Shown here piece by piece: positions 50,030 to 57,797 of a stretch of 64,000 nucleotides of DNA (position 1 is its first letter; each line of letters opens with the position of its first letter). Source of the stretch: an uncultured Anaerolineae bacterium (GTDB lineage Bacteria; Chloroflexota; Anaerolineae; Aggregatilineales; UBA2796); assembly GCA_938005675.1 (NCBI GenBank), contig CALKXH010000093.1, forward strand, positions 22,092-86,091, given 5' to 3'. Both the position numbers and the translations under genes were made by a program. The notes under the pieces were generated by a model that saw only the letters and a list, made by a program, of their open reading frames with translations, was not told where the DNA came from and did no database searches.

Positions 50030-52162
50030 ATGTCTGCTTACTTGATCGTAGATATAGAAGATTTGCTGCTCGGCTTGCAACGGCGCGCCTTCGCCATCGA
50101 TTTGTACGACCTCGCCTCGCGCTTGCGCAGCACGGCAGCGCTGGTGGCGGGCTTGATCAGCGCCGAGAGCTTGCAAGCCATCGCCGCTGCCAATTGGGAG
50201 AAGGTGCAAGCCCTCAACAGCTCTGCTCAACAGATTTTGCAGGGCGCAGGCTTCCAGACTTTCGACGTGGCTGAGCGCACCCAGCTCGCCGAGGCGCTCA
50301 TGGCGCGCTACTTCAGCGCCGACCCGCAACCGCTCGACGAGCTGATCCTCGTGGCAACCAGCCCCGAAGTCCTCTCGCTGATCGAGCGCGTGCCGTTGCG
50401 CAAGAACGCTCGCGTGCGCGTCTGGGCGGATAACCCGCCCGCCAACGCCGAGTCGATCATCTATCAGCCGCTGGAGACAGTGCTGGGCATCCAAAGCAAG
50501 ACGGTGGCGCTGTACATCGATTTCGAGAACATCGCCATCAGCCTGAACGAGCAAGGCTACGCCGTCAACCTCGACCGCCTGATCGAAGGGCTGAGTGCCC
50601 ACGCCAAAGCGCACGGGCAAATCATCAAGATGGCAGCCTATGCGCCGTGGGGCAAGCGCGGCAGCTTGCCGCCCCTGATCGATTCGAGCGGGCGCGAGGT
50701 CTCCGACGAGGCGAGCAGCCGCCTCGCCCTCGCCAACATCGATCCGGTCTTCAATCTGCCCGGCAAAAACAGCGCCGATATGCGCATCGCCAAAGACGTC
50801 CTCGCTGATAGCGCCCAGTCCAACTCCGCCGATATCTTCATCATCGCCAGCGGCGACCGCGACTTCAACGACGTCTTCTCAGCGTTGCGGGGGCGCAACA
50901 AGCAGGTGATCGTCTGGGGCGTGCGCGGCAGCACCAGCCGTATGCTGGAGAACAATCCCACCTTGCAGGTGGAGTACCTCGATGACTTTCTGGGCTTGCC
51001 GCGCTACGATAGCCTGATCGGGCAGACAGCTGCCGCCGGGCTGCTCAGTGGGAACGCCCCTTTCACGCCCTCGCAATGGTCGAGCTTGATCTTGCAGTAT
51101 GATCGGCTTGTGACCAGCATGGGCGCGCCCGAAGTGACCCTCGAGGCGCTCCAAGAGCAGCTCCAAGAGATGCACGCCGTCGTCTCAGCCGCCCGCGCCC
51201 GCGATCTGATCATGCAGGCGGTGGCGCTGGGCATCCTGCGCCTGCAACAGCGCGACGGACTCGACTTTGTGCAGCCCGTCGACGAGCATCCCATCGTCGA
51301 GCGCACCCGCCTCGTGCGCAACCGCATCGCCTTGCGCGTGGCGAACACCCTCGAAGTGCGCGGCTGGGAGTACGTCAACTACGGCTTCCTGCTCAAGGGC
51401 ATCGCCATGGACCGCGAGCTGGATAAGCCCGGCTTGAACGTCGACGACGCGTGGCGCTCGGAGTGGGTCGATTGCCTTGTGCGCGAGGGCATCCTCATCC
51501 GCGAGATGATCCCGCACCGCCAAAACCCCGAAGACCTTGTGCCGGTCATCAAGCTGGCGCCCGATCTGCCGCCTATGGCGCGTCCGCAGCCGCTCGCCAT
51601 CAACGGCAGCAAGCCCTCTTACGACGATCTCGATTCTTCCTCCACGCAAATCGTCAAGCGCGACCTAGAGACCGAGGAGATGATGAAGCGCATCGTCGTC
51701 AGCGTCGATCAGTTCACCAGCTACCGCAACTTCACGTGGTGTCCGCTGGGGAGCTTGCATCGCCGTCTGCGCCCCTTCGATTCGGGCGTGACCTTCCAGC
51801 GCGCTGTGGAGTGGCTGCAGGAGCTCGGCGCCGTCAAGATCGCCGAGTACGATAACCCTGAGAGCCCTTACAAGACGAAGGGCATCTCGGTGGTGGCGGA
51901 ATCCAGCACCGCTCAGGAGATTCTGCGCCAGCGCAACGCCTTCATTCAGGCGCTCTTGCGGCTGTATGAGCAGCGCATCCCCATCAACGCGGCGAACGTG
52001 GCGCGCGAGACGGGTCTGAGCAATCCCGAGCTCGCCCTGTGGCTCTCGATCATGGAGTCGGAGAACGTGCTGAACCCAGTTCACGGCAAGGCGGGCTTGT
52101 ACAGCCTCTTCCGCACCCACCACACCGTGAATCTGGTGGCGGAGTCGCGCGATCAAGCCTGA
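50030..52162 (+). CDS. Tandem-NYN ribonuclease-like protein with winged-helix C-terminal region
   Basis: 710 residues from ATG 50030 (GGAG 7 nt upstream). The second domain (about 155-310) is a NYN (PIN-like) nuclease fold with all the expected acids: VALYIDFEN (Asp164, Asn167), SADMRIAKD (Asp250), SGDRDFND (Asp276, Asp278). The first domain (about 1-140) repeats the same fold: MSAYLIVDIED at the start and ELILVATSPEVLSLIERVPL aligning with DIFIIASGDRDFNDVFSALR, but it has lost the catalytic acids. The C-terminal 370 residues contain several winged-helix-like stretches. Likely an RNA-acting enzyme with a dead partner domain. Target unknown. Confidence 0.75.
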   Translation: MSAYLIVDIEDLLLGLQRRAFAIDLYDLASRLRSTAALVAGLISAESLQAIAAANWEKVQALNSSAQQILQGAGFQTFDVAERTQLAEALMARYFSADPQPLDELILVATSPEVLSLIERVPLRKNARVRVWADNPPANAESIIYQPLETVLGIQSKTVALYIDFENIAISLNEQGYAVNLDRLIEGLSAHAKAHGQIIKMAAYAPWGKRGSLPPLIDSSGREVSDEASSRLALANIDPVFNLPGKNSADMRIAKDVLADSAQSNSADIFIIASGDRDFNDVFSALRGRNKQVIVWGVRGSTSRMLENNPTLQVEYLDDFLGLPRYDSLIGQTAAAGLLSGNAPFTPSQWSSLILQYDRLVTSMGAPEVTLEALQEQLQEMHAVVSAARARDLIMQAVALGILRLQQRDGLDFVQPVDEHPIVERTRLVRNRIALRVANTLEVRGWEYVNYGFLLKGIAMDRELDKPGLNVDDAWRSEWVDCLVREGILIREMIPHRQNPEDLVPVIKLAPDLPPMARPQPLAINGSKPSYDDLDSSSTQIVKRDLETEEMMKRIVVSVDQFTSYRNFTWCPLGSLHRRLRPFDSGVTFQRAVEWLQELGAVKIAEYDNPESPYKTKGISVVAESSTAQEILRQRNAFIQALLRLYEQRIPINAANVARETGLSNPELALWLSIMESENVLNPVHGKAGLYSLFRTHHTVNLVAESRDQA

Positions 52163-52968
52163 GGCGGCGGCTGCGGCGGCGCGTTCAGGGCGTGGATCAG
52201 CCGCAAACCGTCTAGGGTGAGCGTCGGGGCGATGATCTCGATCACGGGCGTGTGCTGCTGAAAAAGACTCGCCAAGCCGCCCGTGGCGATGACTTTGGCG
52301 CGGTCGCCGTCGGGCATGGCAGCTCGCAGACGCGCCACCAAGCCCTCTACGAGGGATACATAGCCCAAGAACAAGCCGCTCTGGATGGCGTGCGTGGTAT
52401 TGCGCCCGATGGGCGAGGGCGGCGGGGCTAACTCCACCTTGTAGAGCTGGGCGGCGCGCCGCACGAGGGCGTCGTGCGCCACGCCGATGCCCGGCGCGAT
52501 GCTGCCGCCGATGTAATTGCCCTGCCGCGAGATCACGTCGAAGGTGGTGGCGGTGCCGAAGTCGATCACGATGGCGGGTCCGCCGTAGAGGTGGTGGACT
52601 GCCGCCGCGTTCACGATCCGATCCGCGCCGACCTGCTCCGGGTTATCCACCTCGATTTGAATGCCCAGCTGCGCGTGCGCAGTGACGATCAACGCCTCCA
52701 CGCCGATGCTTTTGCGGGTCAGCTCGGCGAAGGCGCTCGTCAACGGCGGCACGACGCTCGCCATGACCACGTCGCCGATCACGGCGTAGTCCATGCCCGC
52801 GTCGCGCAGGAAGCTGCGCAGCAGCGCGGCGTATTCGTCGGGCATTTTGTCGTGGACGGTGCGGGCGCGCCAATTGTGCCGCCACGCGCCGCTATACCAC
52901 AAGCCTAAGGTGATGTTCGTGTTGCCGATATCGATGGCTAAGAGGGCGGAACGCTCCGGGATGTGCAT
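52153..52968 (-). CDS. coaX: Type III pantothenate kinase
   Basis: 271 residues from ATG 52968; longer in-frame starts lack family similarity. It phosphorylates pantothenate in CoA synthesis. ASKHA-fold motifs are clear: AIDIGNTNITLG (11-22), the VGADRIVNAAA segment and IVIDFGTATTFDVIS. It is convergent with the NYN gene (10-bp overlap) and divergent from priA, with a well-placed promoter on its side. Confidence 0.93.
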   Translation of the reverse strand: MHIPERSALLAIDIGNTNITLGLWYSGAWRHNWRARTVHDKMPDEYAALLRSFLRDAGMDYAVIGDVVMASVVPPLTSAFAELTRKSIGVEALIVTAHAQLGIQIEVDNPEQVGADRIVNAAAVHHLYGGPAIVIDFGTATTFDVISRQGNYIGGSIAPGIGVAHDALVRRAAQLYKVELAPPPSPIGRNTTHAIQSGLFLGYVSLVEGLVARLRAAMPDGDRAKVIATGGLASLFQQHTPVIEIIAPTLTLDGLRLIHALNAPPQPPPQA

Positions 52969-53008
52969 GTGGGCTTGATCGATTCGCGCTACGGAAAACC
53001 TGCCTAGA

Positions 53009-53037
53009 ACTCTAGCACCAAAGGGCGCGCCTGCCAA
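53009..53037 (-). promoter_or_regulatory. Promoter of coaX
   Basis: On the minus strand TTGGCA (53037-53032), 17-bp spacer, TAGAGT (53014-53009), the -10 being preceded by TGC. Confidence 0.65.
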
Positions 53038-53048
53038 GCCCGATGCGC

Positions 53049-53054
53049 TATACT
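53049..53054 (+). promoter_or_regulatory. -10 element 6 nt before the priA start
   Basis: TATACT in GCGCTATACT lies 6 nt before ATG 53061, matching the arrangement at 16320-16332. AGAGGT between them could still act as a ribosome site on a longer transcript. Confidence 0.5.
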
Positions 53055-53060
53055 AGAGGT

Positions 53061-55535
53061 ATGTCGCAAGCTTTTGAGCCGCCCAGCCAATACGCCGAAG
53101 TCGCCGTCTATCAGGCGAAGGTGCGGCGCGCCTTTCACTACGCCGTGCCGCACGATCTGCCCGTGCGCGTCGGCGATCTGGTGCAGGTCGCCTTTCGGAC
53201 GGGCTTATCGCAAGGCATCGTCCTCGCCCTGATCGATCACAGCCCAGTTCAGCGCGCCAAGCCGATTCAAGCCGTCATCGCGCCTGAGCCGGTCGTCACG
53301 CCGACCCAGATCGCCTTCGCGCGCTGGCTGGCTGAGCAGACCCTCAGCCCGCTCGCCAACTGTCTGTGGCTGATGCTGCCGCCGGGCATCGCCAAGCGCG
53401 GCGGGGTGCGCTACCGCCTCGCCGAGCCTGAGAGCGAATGCCCGCCGGAGGGCAACACGCTCGCCGCGCGCGTGATCGCGCTGCTATGCAAGCGCGGCGC
53501 CCTGACCGCCAAGCAAATCGACCGTGCCCTGCCCAATCAGGCGTGGCGCGAGGCGATTCGCCCCTTGCTCGCCAGCGGACGCCTGCTCAGCGAGCCGATC
53601 CTGCCCGAACCGGACGCCGAGGCGCACACCGTGCGCGTGGCGCGCCTGCTCATCGACCGAGCGCGCGTGCTGAGCGTGGTTGAGGGCATGGCGCGCAGCC
53701 CCAAACAGGCGGCGGCGCTGCTGACTCTAGCCGAAAAGGGCGGCGTGTGCGACCTCAGCGCGCTGATGGACGAAGCGGACGTCGGGCTGCACAGTCTGCG
53801 CCAACTGGTCGCCAAAGAGCTGATCGCGATCGACGAGGAGGAGCGCTACCGCGATCCGCTGGCGGGAAGGCACTATCCGCCGCAGCCGATTCCGAGCCTG
53901 ACCTCTGAGCAGGAGGCGTGTTGGGAAGCCATCCGCGCCGCTCTAGACGGCGAAGGCGGCGCCTTTCTGCTGCACGGCGTCACGGGCGCCGGCAAGACCG
54001 AGCTGTATCTGCGCGCCATCGAGCGCGCCTTGCAGCAAGGCAGACAGGCGCTGGTTCTGGTGCCGGAGATCGCTCTCGTGGCGCAGACGGTCAGCCGTTT
54101 TGCGGCGCGCTTTCAGGGGCAGGTGGCGGTGGTGCATAGCGGGCTGAGCGACGGCGAGCAGTACGATACGTGGCGGCGCGCCCGTCGCGGCGAGATCGGC
54201 GTGGTGATCGGGGCGCGCTCGGCGCTCTTCACGCCGCTGCCCGATCCGGGCGTGATCGTGATCGACGAAGAGCACGACGAGAGCTACAAGCAATCGCCGC
54301 CCTTGCCGCCGCCCTACTACCACGCCCGTGAAGCTGCCCTCGCCCTGATGCGCCTGCAGCGCGGCGTGACCATCCTCGGCTCCGCCACGCCCGACGTCGT
54401 CACGACCTTCCGCGCGCGGCGCGGCGAGCTGACCTACCTGCGCCTGCCCAACCGCGTGATCGTGCCGCGCGCCGACTCGGAGGGCGACTCGGAGGCGACC
54501 GCCGCGCCCTTGCCGCCCGTCACCATTGTGGATATGCGCCAAGAGCTGCGGGCGGGCAATCGGAGCATGTTCAGCGCGGCGTTGCGCCAAGCCCTCCAGC
54601 AGACCCTTGAGCGCGGCGAGCAGGCGTTGCTGTTCTTGAATCGGCGCGGCGCGGCGACCTTCGTGCTGTGCCGCGATTGCGGCTACGTGGCGCGCTGCCC
54701 AGATTGCGATATCCCGCTGACTTTTCACAAGCACGGCGAGGGCGGGCAGCTGCTCTGCCACTACTGCGGCTACCAGAGCGCCCCGCCCGTCCGTTGCCCA
54801 CAATGCGGCAGCGCGCGCATTCGCTACTTCGGGGCAGGCACCGCCAGCGCGGCGGAGGCGGTTGAGAGCGAATTCGCAGGCGCGCGCGTGCTGCGCTGGG
54901 ATCGGGATACGGCGCACGGACGTGGCGCGCACGAGGCGATCTGGGCGCGCTTCGCCGCGGGCGAGGCGGACGTGCTGATCGGCACCCAGATGATCGTCAA
55001 GGGTCTCGATTTGCCGCGCGTGACCCTCGTGGGCGTGCTGCTGGCGGAGACGGCGCTCAGCCTGCCGGATTACCGCGCCGCCGAGCGCACTTTTCAGCTG
55101 CTGACGCAAGCCGCTGGGCGCGCCGGACGCAGCTGGCGCGGCGGAAAGGTCATTTTGCAGACCTACCAGCCGCAAAATTACGCCATCCAAGCGGCGGCGC
55201 ACCACGATTACGAGACTTTCTATCAGCGCGAGCTGGAGTACCGCCGCCTGCTGGATTACCCGCCCTACAAGCGCTTGGTGCGCCTGATCTTCAGCGCGCC
55301 CAGCCCGACGCAAGCGCAGCGCGAGGCGGAGAGCGCCGCCGAAGCGCTACGCGCCCGCATCGCCGCCCAAAACTTGACCGCCACACGCCTGATCGGACCG
55401 CTGCCCGCGCCCTTCGCCAAGCTCGATGGCATGTACTACTGGCACATCCTCGCCCGCACCACCGACCCCCTCGCCCTGATCGGCGAGGCGGCGGGGAGCT
55501 GGGTGGTGGATATCGATCCGACCGAGACGCTCTGA
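53061..55535 (+). CDS. priA: Primosomal protein N' (replication restart helicase)
   Basis: 824 residues from ATG 53061. It rebuilds replication forks by loading the primosome. An N-terminal DNA-binding region is followed by the Walker A motif GVTGAGKTELY (near 306-316), VIDEEHDESYK (DEAH-type box), and a zinc region of about eight cysteines (near 537-585: CRDCGYVARCPDC then CHYC and CPQC). The helicase end FQLLTQAAGRAGR is intact. It has a full set of motifs and should be active. Confidence 0.95.
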   Translation: MSQAFEPPSQYAEVAVYQAKVRRAFHYAVPHDLPVRVGDLVQVAFRTGLSQGIVLALIDHSPVQRAKPIQAVIAPEPVVTPTQIAFARWLAEQTLSPLANCLWLMLPPGIAKRGGVRYRLAEPESECPPEGNTLAARVIALLCKRGALTAKQIDRALPNQAWREAIRPLLASGRLLSEPILPEPDAEAHTVRVARLLIDRARVLSVVEGMARSPKQAAALLTLAEKGGVCDLSALMDEADVGLHSLRQLVAKELIAIDEEERYRDPLAGRHYPPQPIPSLTSEQEACWEAIRAALDGEGGAFLLHGVTGAGKTELYLRAIERALQQGRQALVLVPEIALVAQTVSRFAARFQGQVAVVHSGLSDGEQYDTWRRARRGEIGVVIGARSALFTPLPDPGVIVIDEEHDESYKQSPPLPPPYYHAREAALALMRLQRGVTILGSATPDVVTTFRARRGELTYLRLPNRVIVPRADSEGDSEATAAPLPPVTIVDMRQELRAGNRSMFSAALRQALQQTLERGEQALLFLNRRGAATFVLCRDCGYVARCPDCDIPLTFHKHGEGGQLLCHYCGYQSAPPVRCPQCGSARIRYFGAGTASAAEAVESEFAGARVLRWDRDTAHGRGAHEAIWARFAAGEADVLIGTQMIVKGLDLPRVTLVGVLLAETALSLPDYRAAERTFQLLTQAAGRAGRSWRGGKVILQTYQPQNYAIQAAAHHDYETFYQRELEYRRLLDYPPYKRLVRLIFSAPSPTQAQREAESAAEALRARIAAQNLTATRLIGPLPAPFAKLDGMYYWHILARTTDPLALIGEAAGSWVVDIDPTETL

Positions 55536-55543
55536 CAATAAAA

Positions 55544-55568
55544 CAAGGGACGCGCACAGCGTCCCTTG
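55544..55568. terminator. Hairpin between convergent priA and Hsp20 genes
   Basis: A perfect 10-bp stem (CAAGGGACGC 55544-55553 with GCGTCCCTTG 55559-55568, 5-nt loop). The T-run is weak on both sides. Confidence 0.55.
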
Positions 55569-55598
55569 CTTGTGAGATGGTGTGCGATCGGGCGGGCG

Positions 55599-56078
55599 TC
55601 ACTCGCTCTTCTTGCCGCCGCCCAGCAGATTCTTGACCGTGACGGCGATCTTGTGGATCGGGCTGGGCTTCTGCTTGGGCAGTTTGACGGTCAGGATGCC
55701 ATCTTCGAGCGTCGCCTCGGCTTTGTCGGTCAGGACGTCTTCGGGCAACGCCACGCTGCGGGCGAACTTGCCGTAGCGCATCTCGCGGATGTGCCAGTTG
55801 GCTTGCTTGTCCTCGCGCTCGGCTTTGGTCTCGGCGCTGATGGTGAGGACGTTGCCCTGCACGCTGATGTCGATCTCATCCTGCTTGAAGCCGGGCAGCG
55901 CCGTGCGGATGGTCACGCTGTTCTCGTCGCTGGTCATATCGATTGCCAGCGGGCTGACGTCGTTGAGGCGAGGCAGCTCCCAACCGACGGGCATCAGGGC
56001 GTTCATCATCGAGCGCATCCGCTCCATCATGCGATCCATCTCTTCGAACGGGTTATAATCACGGCGAATGAGTGACAT
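55599..56078 (-). CDS. Hsp20/alpha-crystallin small heat-shock protein
   Basis: 159 residues. An N-terminal arm with MERMRSMMNALMP, an alpha-crystallin domain (about 42-140) including RTALPGFKQDEIDISVQGNV and DGILTVKLPK, and a short C-terminal tail with an I-A-V-type contact. Such proteins hold unfolding proteins as ATP-independent chaperones. A strong GGAGGG ribosome site precedes the ATG. No CIRCE element is seen upstream. Confidence 0.94.
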   Translation of the reverse strand: MSLIRRDYNPFEEMDRMMERMRSMMNALMPVGWELPRLNDVSPLAIDMTSDENSVTIRTALPGFKQDEIDISVQGNVLTISAETKAEREDKQANWHIREMRYGKFARSVALPEDVLTDKAEATLEDGILTVKLPKQKPSPIHKIAVTVKNLLGGGKKSE

Positions 56079-56255
56079 GGCTCAGTCCCTCCTTTGGCTC
56101 ACAGGTGATGGGCAGCCTGAGGTCGGAGTTTGGCGATCGCCAGTCACGTGCCTCAGCGCTGCATCTGCCTATAGTCATACGCCATTCGGATCGGAAGAAC
56201 GCAAGAGGAACGCTAATCTTGTGTAAGAAAGGCGGCTGTAGGGATGACTGAGCGG

Positions 56256-56490
56256 ACGGGCGAGTCTGGGCGCTGAGGAGCTTGCGCTATTGCGCCCAGT
56301 TCCCATCGAGGGATCGCGTTTTTTGTAACCCCCCTTGCTTTTTGCGGCAAAAAACGGGTCGAGAGCCCTTAGAAGCCGCCTGAGATTTGCTTCAAGGCAA
56401 CACGTGCCTTGCGAAGGGCGCGGTTGCAGCTCCCTACGCCCGTTGAGGGCACTGAAATACAACAGCCACGCCGCTGAGCGTGGCTGTTTC
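56256..56490 (+). ncRNA. Candidate structured RNA of unknown class
   Basis: Long-range pairing is possible on the plus strand: ACGGGCG 56256-56262 with CGCCCGT 56437-56443, AGGGA 56309-56313 with TCCCT 56431-56435, GTAACC 56325-56330 with GGTTGC 56422-56427, CCCTT 56332-56336 with AAGGG 56414-56418. Local hairpins include CTGGGCGC / GCGCCCAG (56266-56299), TTTTTG / CAAAAA (around 56340-56353) and CAAGGCA / TGCCTTG (56393-56411). A terminator-like hairpin with TTTCTGTT ends it. The layout is loosely like 6S RNA but no class is matched; the minus strand (protease 3' UTR) is also possible. Confidence 0.3.
56462..56490 (+). terminator. Terminator-like hairpin
   Basis: A perfect 10-bp stem (ACAGCCACGC 56462-56471 with GCGTGGCTGT 56478-56487, 6-nt loop). 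The plus strand continues TTCTGTTC; the minus strand continues TGTATTTC, so it may also end the S41 protease mRNA. Confidence 0.6.
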
Positions 56491-56523
56491 TGTTCAAGCG
56501 CAGACGTTGGCGTGGGCGCGCCC

Positions 56524-57729
56524 TCAGCCTTGCGCGATCAGGTTGCGCAAGTGCCGAATCGCCTCGCCCAGCTCCACATCGCGCCCGGCGCTATCGGGGA
56601 TCATCGGGATGTCAGGCTCAATGCCGACGCCCTCCAGCGGCTGGCGGCTGGGCGGGAAGAATTCCGCCGTCGTGATGTGAATCGAGGACTTATCCAGCAG
56701 CTGGAAGATCAGCTGGACAGTCCCCTTGCCAAAGCTGCGCTGCCCAATGACCGTCGCCCGCCCGTGATCCTTCAAAGCGCCGACGACCAGCTCCGCCGCG
56801 CTGGCTGTGCCGCCGTTGATCAGCACCGCCATCGGCAAGTCGGTCAACGTTGCGCCGTCGCGGGCGCGGTACTCGCGCTCCCCTTGCCGACTCTGCTCGT
56901 AGAGCACCACCAAGTCGGGCGGCAAGAACTGGCTGGCGACCGCGATGGACTCCTGCAGCAAGCCGCCCGGATTGTTGCGCATATCCAGCACGAGGGCGCG
57001 GATGTTGGCGGCGCGCAGCTCCTCAAAAGCTTTTTGCAGCTCGCTGGGGGTGCGGCTGGTGAAGCGCAGCACTTGAATGTAGCCGAAGGACGCCTCCTCT
57101 TCAAGGCTGCGCCAAACGACCGACGGCACCTCGATGGTCTCGAAGGGGATGGTGTAGCTGCGCGTGTTCTCCGCCTCGCCCTCGGCGCTGACCTCGATGG
57201 TGACGCCGTTGCCGTCCTTCACCTCGCCGCGCAGCAGCTGGTCGACTTCATCTTGGCGGGCGCTGGGCGGCACCGCCTCGCCGTTGACCTTGAGCAGGAT
57301 GTCGCCATCGCGCACGCCCGCGCGCGCCGCCGGTCCATCGCGGAAAGGATACAGGCGGAAGCGCCCTTGCTCATCGCGGCGCACCTGCACGCCGATGCCG
57401 CCGTACTGCCCGGCTAAAACGTTCGACTCGCTGGCGGCGACCGGCGGATCGATGAAGTAGGTCAGGCGGTCGTTCAGGGTGGCGAGCATCCCGCGGATGG
57501 CGCCGTATTCGAGTTGGGTCTCGTTGGGCAGGGGGCGCAGGTAGTGATCGATCAGCAAGCCGTGCGCCTGCTGCAGCAGCGGGTAGCTGCGATTGCCCTG
57601 CGCTTGCAGGGGCATCCCGCCGCGAAAGAAGAAGCCCGCCATGAAAGCGGCGCCCAGCAAGGCGCCGAAGGCGAAGCCGCGCAACATGGTCAGCAGCATG
57701 GGGCGGCGCTTGGGCGTGGAAGCGTGCAT
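56524..57729 (-). CDS. S41-family C-terminal processing peptidase
   Basis: 401 residues from ATG 57729 (GAGAG just upstream; TTG at 57738 is in frame). One N-terminal membrane helix (about 14-35), a PDZ domain (about 105-185, GIGVQVRRDEQGRFRLYPF) and the Ser-Lys dyad: Ser310 in NGGTASAAELVVG and Lys335 in RSFGKGTVQL. It degrades or trims proteins by their C-terminal ends outside the membrane. It stands alone between the structured region and galK. Confidence 0.93.
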   Translation of the reverse strand: MHASTPKRRPMLLTMLRGFAFGALLGAAFMAGFFFRGGMPLQAQGNRSYPLLQQAHGLLIDHYLRPLPNETQLEYGAIRGMLATLNDRLTYFIDPPVAASESNVLAGQYGGIGVQVRRDEQGRFRLYPFRDGPAARAGVRDGDILLKVNGEAVPPSARQDEVDQLLRGEVKDGNGVTIEVSAEGEAENTRSYTIPFETIEVPSVVWRSLEEEASFGYIQVLRFTSRTPSELQKAFEELRAANIRALVLDMRNNPGGLLQESIAVASQFLPPDLVVLYEQSRQGEREYRARDGATLTDLPMAVLINGGTASAAELVVGALKDHGRATVIGQRSFGKGTVQLIFQLLDKSSIHITTAEFFPPSRQPLEGVGIEPDIPMIPDSAGRDVELGEAIRHLRNLIAQG

Positions 57730-57797
57730 AGCTCTCAAATCTCCGTCAATGCCCTTTCGGATACGCCGATTCTAGCACAGGCGCGCCCGCGATGCTC

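Larger units (their letters stand above)
56079..56523. other. 445-bp intergenic region with a highly structured segment
   Basis: Between the Hsp20 gene start (minus) and the end of the S41 protease gene (minus). The part nearest Hsp20 should hold its promoter; TATAGG read on the minus strand near 56170 is a candidate -10. The part from 56250 to 56490 is rich in nested inverted repeats and ends in a terminator-like hairpin. No convincing protein frame lies wholly inside. Confidence 0.5.

Noticed and set aside
56256..56490. RNase P RNA, tmRNA or SRP RNA
   Set aside because: The hallmark sequences (for example GAGGAAAGUC for RNase P, the tRNA-like 3' end of tmRNA, the GGAAG tetraloop helix of SRP) are absent on both strands.
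56335..57417. A 360-codon plus-strand frame through the structured region and opposite the S41 protease
   Set aside because: It is mostly antisense to the protease, whose catalytic motifs are complete, and begins inside the hairpin region.
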